A stretch of DNA of 64,000 nucleotides from Citroniella saccharovorans (GTDB lineage Bacteria > Bacillota > Clostridia > Tissierellales > Peptoniphilaceae): contig NZ_JAYKOT010000003.1 in NCBI RefSeq assembly GCF_035481615.1, positions 1,240,001 to 1,304,000 of the forward strand. Direction: 5' to 3'. The notes under the pieces were generated by a model that searched no databases, had not been told where the DNA came from, and saw nothing but the letters and a program-made list of their open reading frames with translations. The first letter of the stretch is position 1; every line of letters begins with the position of its first letter. A program made the position numbers and the translations under genes. Below, in pieces: positions 6,917-16,015 of the stretch.

Positions 6917-8383
6917 CTATTTTTCTGGTTCTACATACACTAAAATAGTATCTTTTGCTGCCTTTGTTTCATCAGGTCTTGATACTGGTGTATTGTGTGG
7001 AGCTTCGTTAAGAATACTTGGATCTTCTTCAGCTTCTTTAGCAATTTCAATAAGAGCATTTGCAAATGCATCTAATGAAGCCTTGGACTCAGTTTCAGTT
7101 GGTTCAATCATTATAGCTTCATTAATAATTAGAGGGAAGTAAACTGTAGGAGCATGGAATCCCTTATCTAGAATTCTCTTAGCAATATCAAGAGTATTAA
7201 CTTCACTCATAACTCCCTTTAAGCCTGCAAGTACAAATTCATGCTTGCAAATTCTATCTAGTGGAAGTTTGTAGTATTCTTTTAGAATTGCTTGAAGATA
7301 GTTAGCATTTAATACTGCAACTTCAGAAGCTTTCTTAAGTCCATCTCTACCCATAGTTAAAATATAAGTGTAAGCTCTTACACAAATAGCAAAGTGTCCG
7401 TAGAAATCCTTAACCTTTCCTAAAGTATATTTTTTATCATAATCAAGGAAATATGTTCCATCATCTTTCTTAGAAACTACAGGAACTGGTAGGAATTCAT
7501 GTAAAAATTCTTTACATCCTACAGGACCTGATCCAGGACCTCCACCACCGTGAGGGGTTGACATTGTTTTATGAAGGTTATAGTGAACGCAGTCAAAACC
7601 CATATCTCCAGGTCTTGCATGGCCCATAATTGCATTTAGATTAGCTCCATCATAATAGCATAATCCGCCGGCTTCATGAACGATTCTAACTATATCCTTA
7701 ATGTTTTTATCACTCATACCAACAGTGTTAGGGTTTGTAAGCATAAGTCCTGCTGTATCGTCCCCTACTGCTGCTTGTAGTGCATCAAGGTCAACCATAC
7801 CTTCTTTATCTGATTTTATTTCAACAATTTTATATCCTGCCATAGCAGCTGTAGCTGGGTTAGTACCATGAGCTGAGTCAGGAACTATAATTTTATCTCT
7901 CTTAGTGTCTCCATTTTTTTCGTGGTAAGCTCTAATTAGAGAAACGCCAGTATATTCTCCATGAGCACCTGCTGCAGGTTGAAGAGTAATATGGTCCATG
8001 CCAGCAACTTCTGCAAGGGATTTTTGAAGTTCATACATTAATCTTAATGCACCTTGAACATCTTCAATATCTTCCATAGGATGAATATTTCTAAATCCGT
8101 TAAGAGCAGCCATATCTTCATTGATTCTTGGATTGTACTTCATCGTACAAGATCCAAGAGGATAAATACCTTGATCAAGAGAATAGTTTTTGCTAGAAAG
8201 ATTAGTGTAGTGTCTAACAACATCAAATTCACTTACTTCTGGAAAATTAAGCTCTTCTTTTGTTAAATATTCACTTGCTATAACTTCTTCTATATTACAT
8301 TCAACATCTAACTCTGGTAATCTATAACCAGTTCTACCAACTTCAGAGACTTCAAAAATTAATTTATCATAATTACTAAGCAT
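6917..8383 (-). CDS. gcvPB: Glycine dehydrogenase (decarboxylating) subunit 2
   Basis: A 488-residue subunit of the two-piece P protein typical of Firmicutes. The PLP-binding lysine lies in NLHKTMSTPHG (about residue 270), followed by the glycine-rich GGGGPGSGP. With GcvPA it decarboxylates glycine and loads the aminomethyl group onto the GcvH lipoyl arm. It overlaps gcvPA by 8 bp, which implies translational coupling and equal stoichiometry. Confidence 0.96.
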   Translation of the reverse strand: MLSNYDKLIFEVSEVGRTGYRLPELDVECNIEEVIASEYLTKEELNFPEVSEFDVVRHYTNLSSKNYSLDQGIYPLGSCTMKYNPRINEDMAALNGFRNIHPMEDIEDVQGALRLMYELQKSLAEVAGMDHITLQPAAGAHGEYTGVSLIRAYHEKNGDTKRDKIIVPDSAHGTNPATAAMAGYKIVEIKSDKEGMVDLDALQAAVGDDTAGLMLTNPNTVGMSDKNIKDIVRIVHEAGGLCYYDGANLNAIMGHARPGDMGFDCVHYNLHKTMSTPHGGGGPGSGPVGCKEFLHEFLPVPVVSKKDDGTYFLDYDKKYTLGKVKDFYGHFAICVRAYTYILTMGRDGLKKASEVAVLNANYLQAILKEYYKLPLDRICKHEFVLAGLKGVMSEVNTLDIAKRILDKGFHAPTVYFPLIINEAIMIEPTETESKASLDAFANALIEIAKEAEEDPSILNEAPHNTPVSRPDETKAAKDTILVYVEPEK

Positions 8384-9731
8384 CTTTTCCGCCTCCTGTC
8401 ATAACTTTTACAAAGCTATCCATTTCTTCTTTAGTTCTCTTTTCAGTAACAGCTAGAGTAACTGCTCCCTTTAGGTCCTTATAATATCTTTCAGTCTTAA
8501 ATCCGCCTATAAATCCAGCTTCTTTAACTTTCTTATTTAGCTCATCAACATCACCATCATAGATTAAAGTAAATTCTTTAAAGAATGGTTTGTCATTAAG
8601 TGGTTTAAATTTTCCTGATTCAACAAGTTTATTATATAGATAGTGAGCCTTAGAAGTAGATTGAACCGCAACTTCTTTAATACCTTTCTTGCCCATTACG
8701 CACATATAAATTGTTGCTGCAAGAACATTTAGTCCTTGGTTAGAACAGATATTTGAAGTAGCTTTTTCTCTTCTAATATGTTGCTCTCTAGCTGATAGAG
8801 TTAGTACATAACTTCTTTTACCATTTTTATCTACAGTTTGACCAACAACTCTACCAGGAAGTTTTCTCATGAAAGATTTCTTAGCAGCCATATATCCTAA
8901 ATATGGACCACCAAATGCAACTGGAATACCAAAGCATTGAGCATCTCCTACTACAACATCAACATCCATTTCACCAGGTTTCTTTAAGATAGCAAAGCTT
9001 AATGGGTCTGCAGAAAGAATAAAAGATACTTTCTTATTTTCATGAGTAATTTTTGTAGCTTCTTCTACACTTTCAATATTTCCGAAGAAGTTTGGAGATT
9101 GAATAATAACAGCTCCAACATCTCCATCTATTTTATTTTTTAAATCTTCTAAGTCTGTTACTCCATCTTTTATTTCAATTTCAACACATTCTAAACCTTG
9201 ACCATGTAGATATGTGTTTAGAATTTGTCTAGTTTGAGGAGAAACTGATTTAGAGACTAAAGCTTTTTTCTTTTTGTTTGAATTTACGCACATAAGTGCA
9301 GCTTCAGTAACAGCTGTACCACCATCATATAGGGAAGCGTTTGCTATATCCATTCCAGTTAGTCTTGAAATAAGAGTTTGGAATTCAAATATATATTGAG
9401 TTGTACCTTGGCTTATTTCAGGTTGATATGGAGTATATGAGGTAAAAAATTCAGCCCTACTAGTAATGTGGTTAATAATAGATGGAATGTAGTGATCATA
9501 TGCCCCTACACCTAGGAAGGAAGTTTTGTCAGATAGTGTTACATTTTTACTTGCAAGATCTGTTAGATATTTTGTAACTTCCAATTCGCTTTTTGCTTTT
9601 GGAAGATCTAACTCCCTGTTTAAGGAAACATCACTAGGGATGTCCTTAAACAAGTCGTCAATTGACTTTACGCCAATTTTATCTAACATTTCTCTTTCAT
9701 TTTCTTTAGTTAGAGAAATGTATGGAAACAT
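8376..9731 (-). CDS. gcvPA: Glycine dehydrogenase (decarboxylating) subunit 1
   Basis: A 451-residue subunit, normal length, beginning MFPYISLTKENEREML. It contains the conserved blocks FLGVGAYDHYIP, PYQPEISQG and ASLYDGGTAV near the N-terminus and the REQHIRREKATSNICSNQ segment of the active-site region. It forms the P protein heterotetramer with GcvPB. It lies between gcvH (11-bp gap) and gcvPB (8-bp overlap). Confidence 0.96.
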   Translation of the reverse strand: MFPYISLTKENEREMLDKIGVKSIDDLFKDIPSDVSLNRELDLPKAKSELEVTKYLTDLASKNVTLSDKTSFLGVGAYDHYIPSIINHITSRAEFFTSYTPYQPEISQGTTQYIFEFQTLISRLTGMDIANASLYDGGTAVTEAALMCVNSNKKKKALVSKSVSPQTRQILNTYLHGQGLECVEIEIKDGVTDLEDLKNKIDGDVGAVIIQSPNFFGNIESVEEATKITHENKKVSFILSADPLSFAILKKPGEMDVDVVVGDAQCFGIPVAFGGPYLGYMAAKKSFMRKLPGRVVGQTVDKNGKRSYVLTLSAREQHIRREKATSNICSNQGLNVLAATIYMCVMGKKGIKEVAVQSTSKAHYLYNKLVESGKFKPLNDKPFFKEFTLIYDGDVDELNKKVKEAGFIGGFKTERYYKDLKGAVTLAVTEKRTKEEMDSFVKVMTGGGKDA

Positions 9732-9742
9732 ATTATGCCTCC

Positions 9743-10114
9743 TCAGATAAGAACTTTTTCGTAATCTTCGTCGTTCATTAATTCGTCAGTGTTAATATCA
9801 TCAGATTCTAACTTAGCAATCCAAGCTCCGTATGGGTCTTGGTTGATTAGAGCTGGGTCATCATCTAATTCTTCATTAACTTCAACTACTTTACCAGCTA
9901 TTGGTACAAAAGTATCAGAAGCAGCCTTAACTGATTCTATTGATGCTACTGTATCGCCAGCTTCAAGTTCATCATCAACTTCTGGAAGTTCAACATAAAC
10001 AATATCTCCTAGGTGATCTTGTGCATAATCAGCTAGACCTATTGTAAATGTATTGCCTTCAACTTTAATCCATTCATGATCTTTTGTGTAAAATAATCCT
10101 TTTTCTACTTTCAT
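9743..10114 (-). CDS. gcvH: Glycine cleavage system H protein
   Basis: A 123-residue lipoyl carrier. Lys63 in SIESVKAAS is the lipoylation site, in the typical hairpin between the two half-domains; KDHEWIKVEG near the N-terminus is also characteristic. It shuttles the aminomethyl intermediate from P to T protein and the dihydrolipoyl arm to L. An AGGAGG ribosome site precedes the ATG. No lipoate ligase gene is in the window, so lipoylation must be provided elsewhere. Confidence 0.96.
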   Translation of the reverse strand: MKVEKGLFYTKDHEWIKVEGNTFTIGLADYAQDHLGDIVYVELPEVDDELEAGDTVASIESVKAASDTFVPIAGKVVEVNEELDDDPALINQDPYGAWIAKLESDDINTDELMNDEDYEKVLI

Positions 10115-10142
10115 TTCTAATCCTCCTCTTTGAATCTATTAT

Positions 10143-11226
10143 TTATTTCTGTAAAAATTTTCTGCTAATAAGAACTGCTGGAACTACTCTTTTTCTAATT
10201 TGAACTTCTACTTCGTTTCCTTTAACAGCTTCATCAGCATCAATTATTACATTCGCAATTGGTTTGCCTAAAGTTGGTGAAAGATATCCAGTTGAAATAT
10301 GACCGATTTCCTTACCATCTTTTAAAACAGGATATCCATGTCTAGGAATACCCTTGCCAGTTAACTCTAGGCCGATGATCTTCTTTTTCGATACCCTTGT
10401 TATATTCTTCTTCAAGTGGTTTTCTACCGATAAAGTCATCTTCTTTTTTGAAGTCTATAGCAAATTTTAAACCAGCATGAAGTGGATTATTTTCTTCATC
10501 CATTTCATTACCATAAAGAGGCATAGATGCTTCAAATCTTAATGTGTCCCTACAACCTAATCCACATGGAACTGCACCCTTTTCAATAAGTTTTTCAAAA
10601 ATTTCAGCTCCATCGTTCCAGTCAGCGTAGATTTCATATCCTAATTCTCCAGTATATCCAGTTCTAGAAATAAGAACTTTTTTACCATCAAAATCTACAC
10701 CATCAACAAAGTGATAATATTCTAAATCTTCTAGATTATAATCTATTAATTTTTGTAATAATTCTTGAGATTTTGGTCCTTGAACAGCAATTTCAGCATA
10801 TTTGCTTGAATCATTTACTACTTCTACATCATATCCTTCTTTATGATCAAGTATCCATTTGTAGTCTTTGTCGCAGTTAGCTCCATTAACTACTAAAAGG
10901 AATTTTTCATCATTATATTTACTAATTAGAAGGTCATCTACAACTCCTCCCTTATCATTTAACATGATTGAGTATTGACATTCGTTGTCTGAAATCTTTC
11001 TTATGTCATTTGATAAAAGGTAGTTAATAAATTTTACTGCATCTTTTCCTGTAATAAAAATTTCACCCATATGAGAAACGTCAAAAATACCAACATTTTC
11101 TCTTACAGCATTATGCTCTTCAGTAAGAGAGGTAAATTCACTTGGTAGTGCCCATCCTGCATATTCTATCATGTTTCCACCAAGTTTTACATGAACGTCA
11201 TAAATAGGTGTTTTCTTTAATTCCAT
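10143..11226 (-). pseudogene. gcvT: Aminomethyltransferase GcvT (T protein), split by one frameshift
   Basis: The first frame (from 11226) encodes about 280 residues of T protein (AGWALPSEF, VGIFDVSHMGE, SRTGYTGELGYEI) and then runs into unrelated residues after YNKGIE. The C-terminal folate-binding part continues in another frame (KKIIGLELTGKGIPRHGYPV to KFLQK) and stops at 10143. Removing one A from the A5 run at 10384-10388 joins them as IEKKIIGLEL and gives 360 residues, the normal length. GcvT releases ammonia and passes the methylene group to tetrahydrofolate; without it the system would not work. Since gcvH, PA, PB and lpdA are intact and other genes here show the same error type, a sequencing error is likelier than real decay. 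Confidence 0.9.
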
Positions 11227-11273
11227 AAAATCTCCTCCTTTTTTGTATGTGTTATAATAAACATATACACAAT

Positions 11274-11291
11274 GTTAAGGTTTCCCTTAAC
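11274..11291. promoter_or_regulatory. Palindrome in the gcvT / aldo-keto reductase divergent region
   Basis: GTTAAGG and CCTTAAC form a perfect 7-bp inverted repeat with a 4-bp spacer in the 80-bp gap between gcvT (-) and the aldo/keto reductase (+). It is well placed for an operator acting on either promoter. The gap is too short for a glycine riboswitch. Confidence 0.4.
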
Positions 11292-11317
11292 TTGATTATA
11301 TAGGAGTGATTAAAAAA

Positions 11318-12445
11318 ATGCAATACCGATATATTACAAATGACAAAATTAAAGTATCCAAACTTGGCTTTGGAATGATGAGATTACCTGTAGTTGAGGG
11401 AAATAATGGCAAAATTGACAAAATAGAAGCTATGAAAATATTAAAATATGCTTATGAAAATGGCGTAAATTATTTTGATACTGCTTATGTTTATCACGAT
11501 GAAACTTCTGAAAGTATGCTTAAAGATTTTATAAAGGAAGTTGGTAGAGAAAATATATTAATAGCTGATAAACTTCCAGTTTGGCTATGTGAAACTTACG
11601 AAGATTTTGAAAAATATTTAGATATTCAGTTAGATAGACTTGGAACTAGCTATATAGATTTTTATTTAACCCACTCTCTTTCAAAAAAAACTTTTGAAAA
11701 TATGAGTAAAAATAATGTTTATAAATTTTTAGATATGGCAAAAATAAGCGGTAAAATTAAATACGCTGGTTTTTCATTTCATGATGAATATGATGTATTT
11801 GAAAAAGTAGTTGACATCTACGATTGGGATTTTTGCCAAATTCAGCTAAATTATTTGGATACAGAGTATCAAGCAGGTCTTAAGGGACTAAAATATGCAA
11901 GAGATAAAAACCTTGATGTTATTATAATGGAACCTATGAAAGGCGGAAGCCTTATAAATTTACCAAAAGACGCTCTTAAAATAACCTATGATAACTGTCC
12001 AAATATTTCTCCAGCAAAGCTTGCACAAAAATGGGTCTATGAAAAAGATATTTCTCTTATTTTAAGTGGAATGTCTACCATGGATATGGTTAGAGAAAAT
12101 ATGAGTATTGCTTCACTTACTGATCCTATTGTTCTTTCAGAAAGTGAAAAAAATGCAGCTAAAGAAGTAAAAAAATTACTTGATTCTAGAGTAAAAGTTC
12201 CATGTACTGAATGTAATTATTGTATGCCTTGCCCTAGTGGTGTTTCTATACCGGATGTTTTTTCAAAGTACAATAAAAAATATGTATTTGAAAAAAAAGA
12301 GAAAATGGAGGAAAAATATAAAAAAATGTTTGAAGAAGGAAAAGATGCTAGTAAGTGTGTTGAATGTGGATTATGTGAGAAAAAATGTCCACAAACTATT
12401 AAAATTATCACTAAACTTAAGGATGCACACAAGGATTTAATCTAA
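11318..12445 (+). CDS. Aldo/keto reductase with C-terminal 4Fe-4S ferredoxin domain
   Basis: About 375 residues from the ATG at 11318. This start is preferred because the AGGAG at 11302-11306 lies 11 bp upstream of it, whereas the in-frame GTG at 11306 overlaps that site. Residues 1-280 form the AKR barrel (LGFGMMRLP, NYFDTAYVYHDETSE with the catalytic Asp/Tyr, IMEPMKGG). The C-terminus has CTECNYCMPCP and CVECGLCEKKCP, eight cysteines that can hold two iron-sulfur clusters. Such fused reductases are common in anaerobes and likely accept electrons from ferredoxin or similar carriers; the substrate is unknown. Confidence 0.9.
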   Translation: MQYRYITNDKIKVSKLGFGMMRLPVVEGNNGKIDKIEAMKILKYAYENGVNYFDTAYVYHDETSESMLKDFIKEVGRENILIADKLPVWLCETYEDFEKYLDIQLDRLGTSYIDFYLTHSLSKKTFENMSKNNVYKFLDMAKISGKIKYAGFSFHDEYDVFEKVVDIYDWDFCQIQLNYLDTEYQAGLKGLKYARDKNLDVIIMEPMKGGSLINLPKDALKITYDNCPNISPAKLAQKWVYEKDISLILSGMSTMDMVRENMSIASLTDPIVLSESEKNAAKEVKKLLDSRVKVPCTECNYCMPCPSGVSIPDVFSKYNKKYVFEKKEKMEEKYKKMFEEGKDASKCVECGLCEKKCPQTIKIITKLKDAHKDLI

Positions 12446-12523
12446 TTTTATATAAATTATAAACAATTATAGAATAGTGTGGTATAATGAAATTGTATAA
12501 TAATTTATAAAAGGAGGGATTTT

Positions 12524-13357
12524 ATGAAATGTAGAAAATGCGGAGCAGAATTAGGTGAGGCTAAGTTTTGTCCAGAATGCGGCGAAAAAAGAATAGATTT
12601 AGAAGAAAATTTATTTGAAGAAACAACTTATTCTAAGACTGAAAGTGAAAATCGTGAAAATAATGAAGCATTTGATGATAATACCTACACCTATAAAACT
12701 GATTATAAAAAATCAAATAGTTTCAAAATGTCTGAACCAAAACTTGATTTAAAATCAGATGGGCTTTATAATGCAATAGTTGCTTTTAGAAGATTTCTTG
12801 ATCCTTTAATGATATGGATTAGAAATAATAAACCACTTTCAACTATACTCTTGATAGCTGCCCTACTTATATCCAACTTTAGTGTGTATATAGCTTTAGG
12901 TGCATTTGGGCTGAAAAATCTAGCTGGAATTATAATTGTTTTTTATCTTCTTGGAATTGGATTAAATTTTTTATTTGTTAAACTTGTAAGCTCATTTGCT
13001 TTAGGTAAATATAAAGTTCATCCATTTTCTAATACTAGGGTTTTATTGTTTATGAATATCGCTGGCCTAGTATCTTCAATTATTGGCCTTTTAAATGGTA
13101 AGAACGCTATACTATTAGGAATTATAATAGCTATAATCACAACCCTTATCTCATCTTTTATTTTTGTAAGCTTGTCACTAGATCTATTTGATAATAGATT
13201 TTATCAAACAGTTGGTGTAAGATTTATGCTTACTGAATTAATTGTAACAATTCTAATTTCATTATTAGCAGGAGTAATTATTGCAATAATTGCTGCAAAC
13301 ATATTTAATAATATTGGAAATTCATTTGATTCATTTGATTCATTTTTCAATTATTAA
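12524..13357 (+). CDS. Zinc-ribbon membrane protein of unknown function
   Basis: A 277-residue protein starting with a zinc ribbon (CRKCGAELGEAKFCPECG, cysteines at 3, 6, 17 and 20). A polar, acidic linker of about 70 residues follows, then about five hydrophobic segments between residues 105 and 270. The end is rich in Phe, Ser and Asp. It is preceded by AAGGAGGG and has its own terminator. The N-terminal ribbon plus polytopic membrane domain is widespread in Firmicutes, but no function can be assigned. Confidence 0.75.
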   Translation: MKCRKCGAELGEAKFCPECGEKRIDLEENLFEETTYSKTESENRENNEAFDDNTYTYKTDYKKSNSFKMSEPKLDLKSDGLYNAIVAFRRFLDPLMIWIRNNKPLSTILLIAALLISNFSVYIALGAFGLKNLAGIIIVFYLLGIGLNFLFVKLVSSFALGKYKVHPFSNTRVLLFMNIAGLVSSIIGLLNGKNAILLGIIIAIITTLISSFIFVSLSLDLFDNRFYQTVGVRFMLTELIVTILISLLAGVIIAIIAANIFNNIGNSFDSFDSFFNY

Positions 13358-13370
13358 GTAAAAAAATCTA

Positions 13371-13406
13371 AATGGCATAAGGATATATCCTCATGCCATT
13401 TTTATT
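13371..13406 (+). terminator. Terminator of the zinc-ribbon gene
   Basis: AATGGCAT...ATGCCATT with an inner AGGAT/ATCC pairing lies 14 bp after the stop codon and is followed by TTTTTATTTAT. Confidence 0.8.
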
Positions 13407-13511
13407 TATAAAATAATTTGATAGTAATTCTTATATTTTTCTTAAAGTTTATATTTTTCCAAAATCCTATTTTTATACCGAAAATAAATAAAACAATTCT
13501 ACTAGTAATTC

Positions 13512-14720
13512 TTAAATATTAGTACTATTTTCTTTTACCAATAATACAAGCTCCTTATCAATTTTACTAGCTATATTATACCAAGAATGTTTTTCAATTA
13601 TTTTGCTAACATCTGTGTATTGACCATTTACTACCCTATCAATAGAAAGATTTATCTTATCTCTAAGTCTTTTAACAAATGAATCAATATCTTCTTTATA
13701 AGGCTCATCCAAATTCTTTAATCTTGGAAGACTAACTTCTTCAAACTCATAGGAATTTAAAACTTCCTCACCCAGAAGCTCTTCAAGGCCCTTTATCTTA
13801 GTAGTTACTACCTTCATGCCAGAAGCTAGTGCTTCAAGGCATACTAGTCCCAAACCTTCATAATAGGATGGAAGGACAAATATATGAGATGATGTAAAAA
13901 TTTCTGCAAGTTTTTCTTGAGCTAACTGCTTATGGACCTCGGCGTCAAGTTTCCTAGTTAGAAATCTAAACTTAAAATACTCCTCATTATCTTTAGCTCC
14001 TACCATAATAAGTTTAGCATTTTCAATCTTTTTGAAGGCAGCTATTAGTTCATATACACCCTTAGCACTTGAAAATTTACCTGCATAAACAACCTTAATT
14101 TTATCCTTTGACTTCTCAGCCTTATGAAAAATATCCTCCCTATATCCACCGCCAAGAACTTCTATCTTGCTTTCATCCATATCAAAAATTTTTGAAATCT
14201 CTTTTTTTTGTGTATTTGATAAGGAAAAAACTAGATCTAAATCTTTGATATTTACAGTCATATCTTTAAACACTTGGCTTTTAGATAAGTTTCTCAAATC
14301 AGTCCCATGGCAAACACCAACTAGTGGTCCCCTCCAAACCTGTCTTATAATACTTGTAAGTAAAAAAAGATGGTGGGAAATAATAATATCAGGACGAAAG
14401 TCCGATATGGCTGTAAGGACTGAATCTAAAAATCTAAGGCGCCAAGTTTCGTACTTCCTTTTGTTAATAGAAAAATAACTATCAGTCTTATAAGGCATTT
14501 CTTCACTCATTCCAAAAAGATTAAATCCGTCTTTTTTTTTGTTGAAATAAGCTGGGAAAGATGGATAGCACCTTGTTATGCTATCTTCGTATCCTGTATT
14601 TGCCCCAAAAACTATAGCGTTTTGATGACCTAGTTGCTCCATCTTGGAAACAACATTTCTAAAGTATATACCCGATCCTGTTTTGGCTGGTAATTGGCTT
14701 ATAATATGTAGAATTTTCAT
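13512..14720 (-). CDS. Family-4 type glycosyltransferase
   Basis: A 402-residue protein with a GT-B fold. The N-terminal acceptor domain begins KILHIISQLPAKTGSGIYFRNVV; the C-terminal nucleotide-sugar domain shows KVVYAGKFSSAKGVYELIAAF and the E-x7-E motif in EGLGLVCLEALASGMK. The family transfers sugars from NDP-sugars or UDP-GlcNAc to lipids, glycans or small molecules. It stands alone, with no polysaccharide cluster nearby, so the product is unknown. There is no membrane helix; it is probably cytoplasmic or peripheral. Confidence 0.85.
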   Translation of the reverse strand: MKILHIISQLPAKTGSGIYFRNVVSKMEQLGHQNAIVFGANTGYEDSITRCYPSFPAYFNKKKDGFNLFGMSEEMPYKTDSYFSINKRKYETWRLRFLDSVLTAISDFRPDIIISHHLFLLTSIIRQVWRGPLVGVCHGTDLRNLSKSQVFKDMTVNIKDLDLVFSLSNTQKKEISKIFDMDESKIEVLGGGYREDIFHKAEKSKDKIKVVYAGKFSSAKGVYELIAAFKKIENAKLIMVGAKDNEEYFKFRFLTRKLDAEVHKQLAQEKLAEIFTSSHIFVLPSYYEGLGLVCLEALASGMKVVTTKIKGLEELLGEEVLNSYEFEEVSLPRLKNLDEPYKEDIDSFVKRLRDKINLSIDRVVNGQYTDVSKIIEKHSWYNIASKIDKELVLLVKENSTNI

Positions 14721-14781
14721 AATTTCTCCTTACTCAAGAATCTTAATTTCATTTTATACTTATAGGGATAAAAAATCAAAT

Positions 14782-14811
14782 AAAAAACCCCAACTCCAAA
14801 AGGAGTTGAGG
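14782..14811 (-). terminator. Terminator of the rplM-rpsI operon
   Basis: CCTCAACTCC/GGAGTTGGGG with a TTTT loop is followed by T6 on the minus strand, 15 bp after the rpsI stop. Confidence 0.88.
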
Positions 14812-14826
14812 CATAAATTGCAAAAA

Positions 14827-15213
14827 TTATCTCTTTGAGAATTGTGGACTCTTTCTAGCTTTTTTAAGACCATATTTCTTTCTTTCTTTCTTACGAGGGT
14901 CTCTAGTTAAGTATCCAGCTCTTTTTAAACTTTCTCTATATTCAGGATTTACATTTAGAAGTGCTCTTGCAATGCCGTGTCTAATAGCTCCAGCTTGTCC
15001 AGTAAAGCCTCCACCATTTACATTAACATAAACGTCAAACTTACCTAAATTTTCTGTTAGTTCAAGAGGAGATTTTGCTAGTACTTTTAAAGTATCAAAA
15101 GCAAAATAATCTTCTAAATCCTTTTTGTTTACAATAAACTTACCAGATCCAGGTAATAATCTTACTCTAGCTACTGAAGATTTTCTTCTTCCAGTTCCAA
15201 TATATTGTGCCAT
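14827..15213 (-). CDS. rpsI: 30S ribosomal protein S9
   Basis: 128 residues from the second of two adjacent ATGs; AGGAGG is 6 bp from this one and only 3 bp from the first. It begins AQYIGTGRRKSSVARV and ends in the basic tail KKARKSPQFSKR that reaches the P-site tRNA in the ribosome. It is the second gene of the rplM-rpsI pair, 15 bp after rplM. Confidence 0.96.
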   Translation of the reverse strand: MAQYIGTGRRKSSVARVRLLPGSGKFIVNKKDLEDYFAFDTLKVLAKSPLELTENLGKFDVYVNVNGGGFTGQAGAIRHGIARALLNVNPEYRESLKRAGYLTRDPRKKERKKYGLKKARKSPQFSKR

Positions 15214-15228
15214 CATTATCCTCCTATC

Positions 15229-15657
15229 CTAAAACTCGTACTTTTCTGGCATTTGAGCTTCGTGTTCATGACTATCTCCAGCATAAACTCTAAGCTTTCT
15301 GTACATGCTTCTACCTAACTTGTTGTGAGGTAGCATACCTTTAACAGCTAATTCAACTGCCTTTTCAGGATGTCTTTCAAGAAGTTTATCATATCTGATT
15401 TCTCTTCTTCCTCCTGGATAACCTGTATGGTAAATATAGTGTTTTTGTGTTAACTTATTACCTGTAAGTTTAATTTTTTCTGCATTAATTACAATTACAT
15501 AGTCTCCTGTATCTACATTTGGAGTAAATATAGGCTTTTTCTTTCCTCTTAGTATTGCAGCTACTTCGCTTGCAAGTCTACCAAGAACCATGTCTGTAGC
15601 GTCAATTACATACCATTTTCTTTCGATATCTTCTTTTTTTGCTACGTATGTTTTCAT
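15229..15657 (-). CDS. rplM: 50S ribosomal protein L13
   Basis: 142 residues from the ATG at 15657, chosen because GGAGGATTTTCGA sits directly before it; a longer in-frame ATG at 15672 has no ribosome site and would give an untypical N-terminus. Signature blocks are YVIDATDMVLGRLAS, DYVIVINAEKI and GMLPHNKLGR. It is first in the two-gene operon and has a long structured leader. Confidence 0.96.
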   Translation of the reverse strand: MKTYVAKKEDIERKWYVIDATDMVLGRLASEVAAILRGKKKPIFTPNVDTGDYVIVINAEKIKLTGNKLTQKHYIYHTGYPGGRREIRYDKLLERHPEKAVELAVKGMLPHNKLGRSMYRKLRVYAGDSHEHEAQMPEKYEF

Positions 15658-15840
15658 TCGAAAATCCTCCATTCTTTAAATTCTTTAGCTACCATCAGCA
15701 ATTTAGACTCCGCACTTGTGCTGATTCCTAGCGGTTTTATAGATCCGAGTTTTATATTCCGCCCTCCTCGGCCACGCAGCGGTCAGCTAATCTATTTAAA
15801 GAAAGTCTTTAAATAAAAAAGCCTAGTCACTTTGAGTGAC
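15658..15840 (-). ncRNA. Structured 5' leader of rplM-rpsI (candidate L13-type autoregulatory leader)
   Basis: About 180 nt lie between the predicted transcription start and the rplM start. Visible pairings on the minus strand include AGTCAC/GTGACT right at the 5' end followed by T6, ATTTAAAG/CTTTAAAT, CCGAG/CTCGG (15767-15771 with 15745-15749) and ATCAGC/GCTGAT (15720-15725 with 15694-15699). GC-rich segments stand out from the AT-rich surroundings. L13 leaders are known in Firmicutes, but this one is larger than the compact form I recall. Ligand and mechanism are inferred from position only. Confidence 0.6.
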
Positions 15841-15846
15841 TTACCT

Positions 15847-15875
15847 ATTATATAACAATATTTATTTTTAATCAA
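15847..15875 (-). promoter_or_regulatory. Sigma-A promoter of the rplM operon
   Basis: On the minus strand TTGATT and TATAAT are separated by exactly 17 bp. The start would fall near 15840, at the first hairpin of the leader. Confidence 0.8.
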
Positions 15876-15971
15876 GTATTTTTTTATTTATAATTTAAAT
15901 TATATCCTAATTAATATTTGCTTTTAATTGCTATTATTAATTTTAATAATAAGTATGCCTTAAAAAACTTT

Positions 15972-16000
15972 TAAAAAAGGACCACTTTCTAAAGTAGTCC
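15972..16000 (-). terminator. Terminator of the ecf-truA operon
   Basis: GGACTACTTT/AAAGTGGTCC (10 bp, one G-T pair) followed by T6 lies 16 bp after the truA stop. Confidence 0.88.
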
Positions 16001-16015
16001 ATAAGTCTAATTATT

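Noticed and set aside
10143..10439. Separate 98-residue gene between gcvH and gcvT
   Set aside because: It is the C-terminal domain of GcvT after a frameshift.
11227..11305. Glycine riboswitch upstream of gcvT
   Set aside because: The gap is only 80 bp and shows no aptamer core; a tandem aptamer would need about 200 nt.
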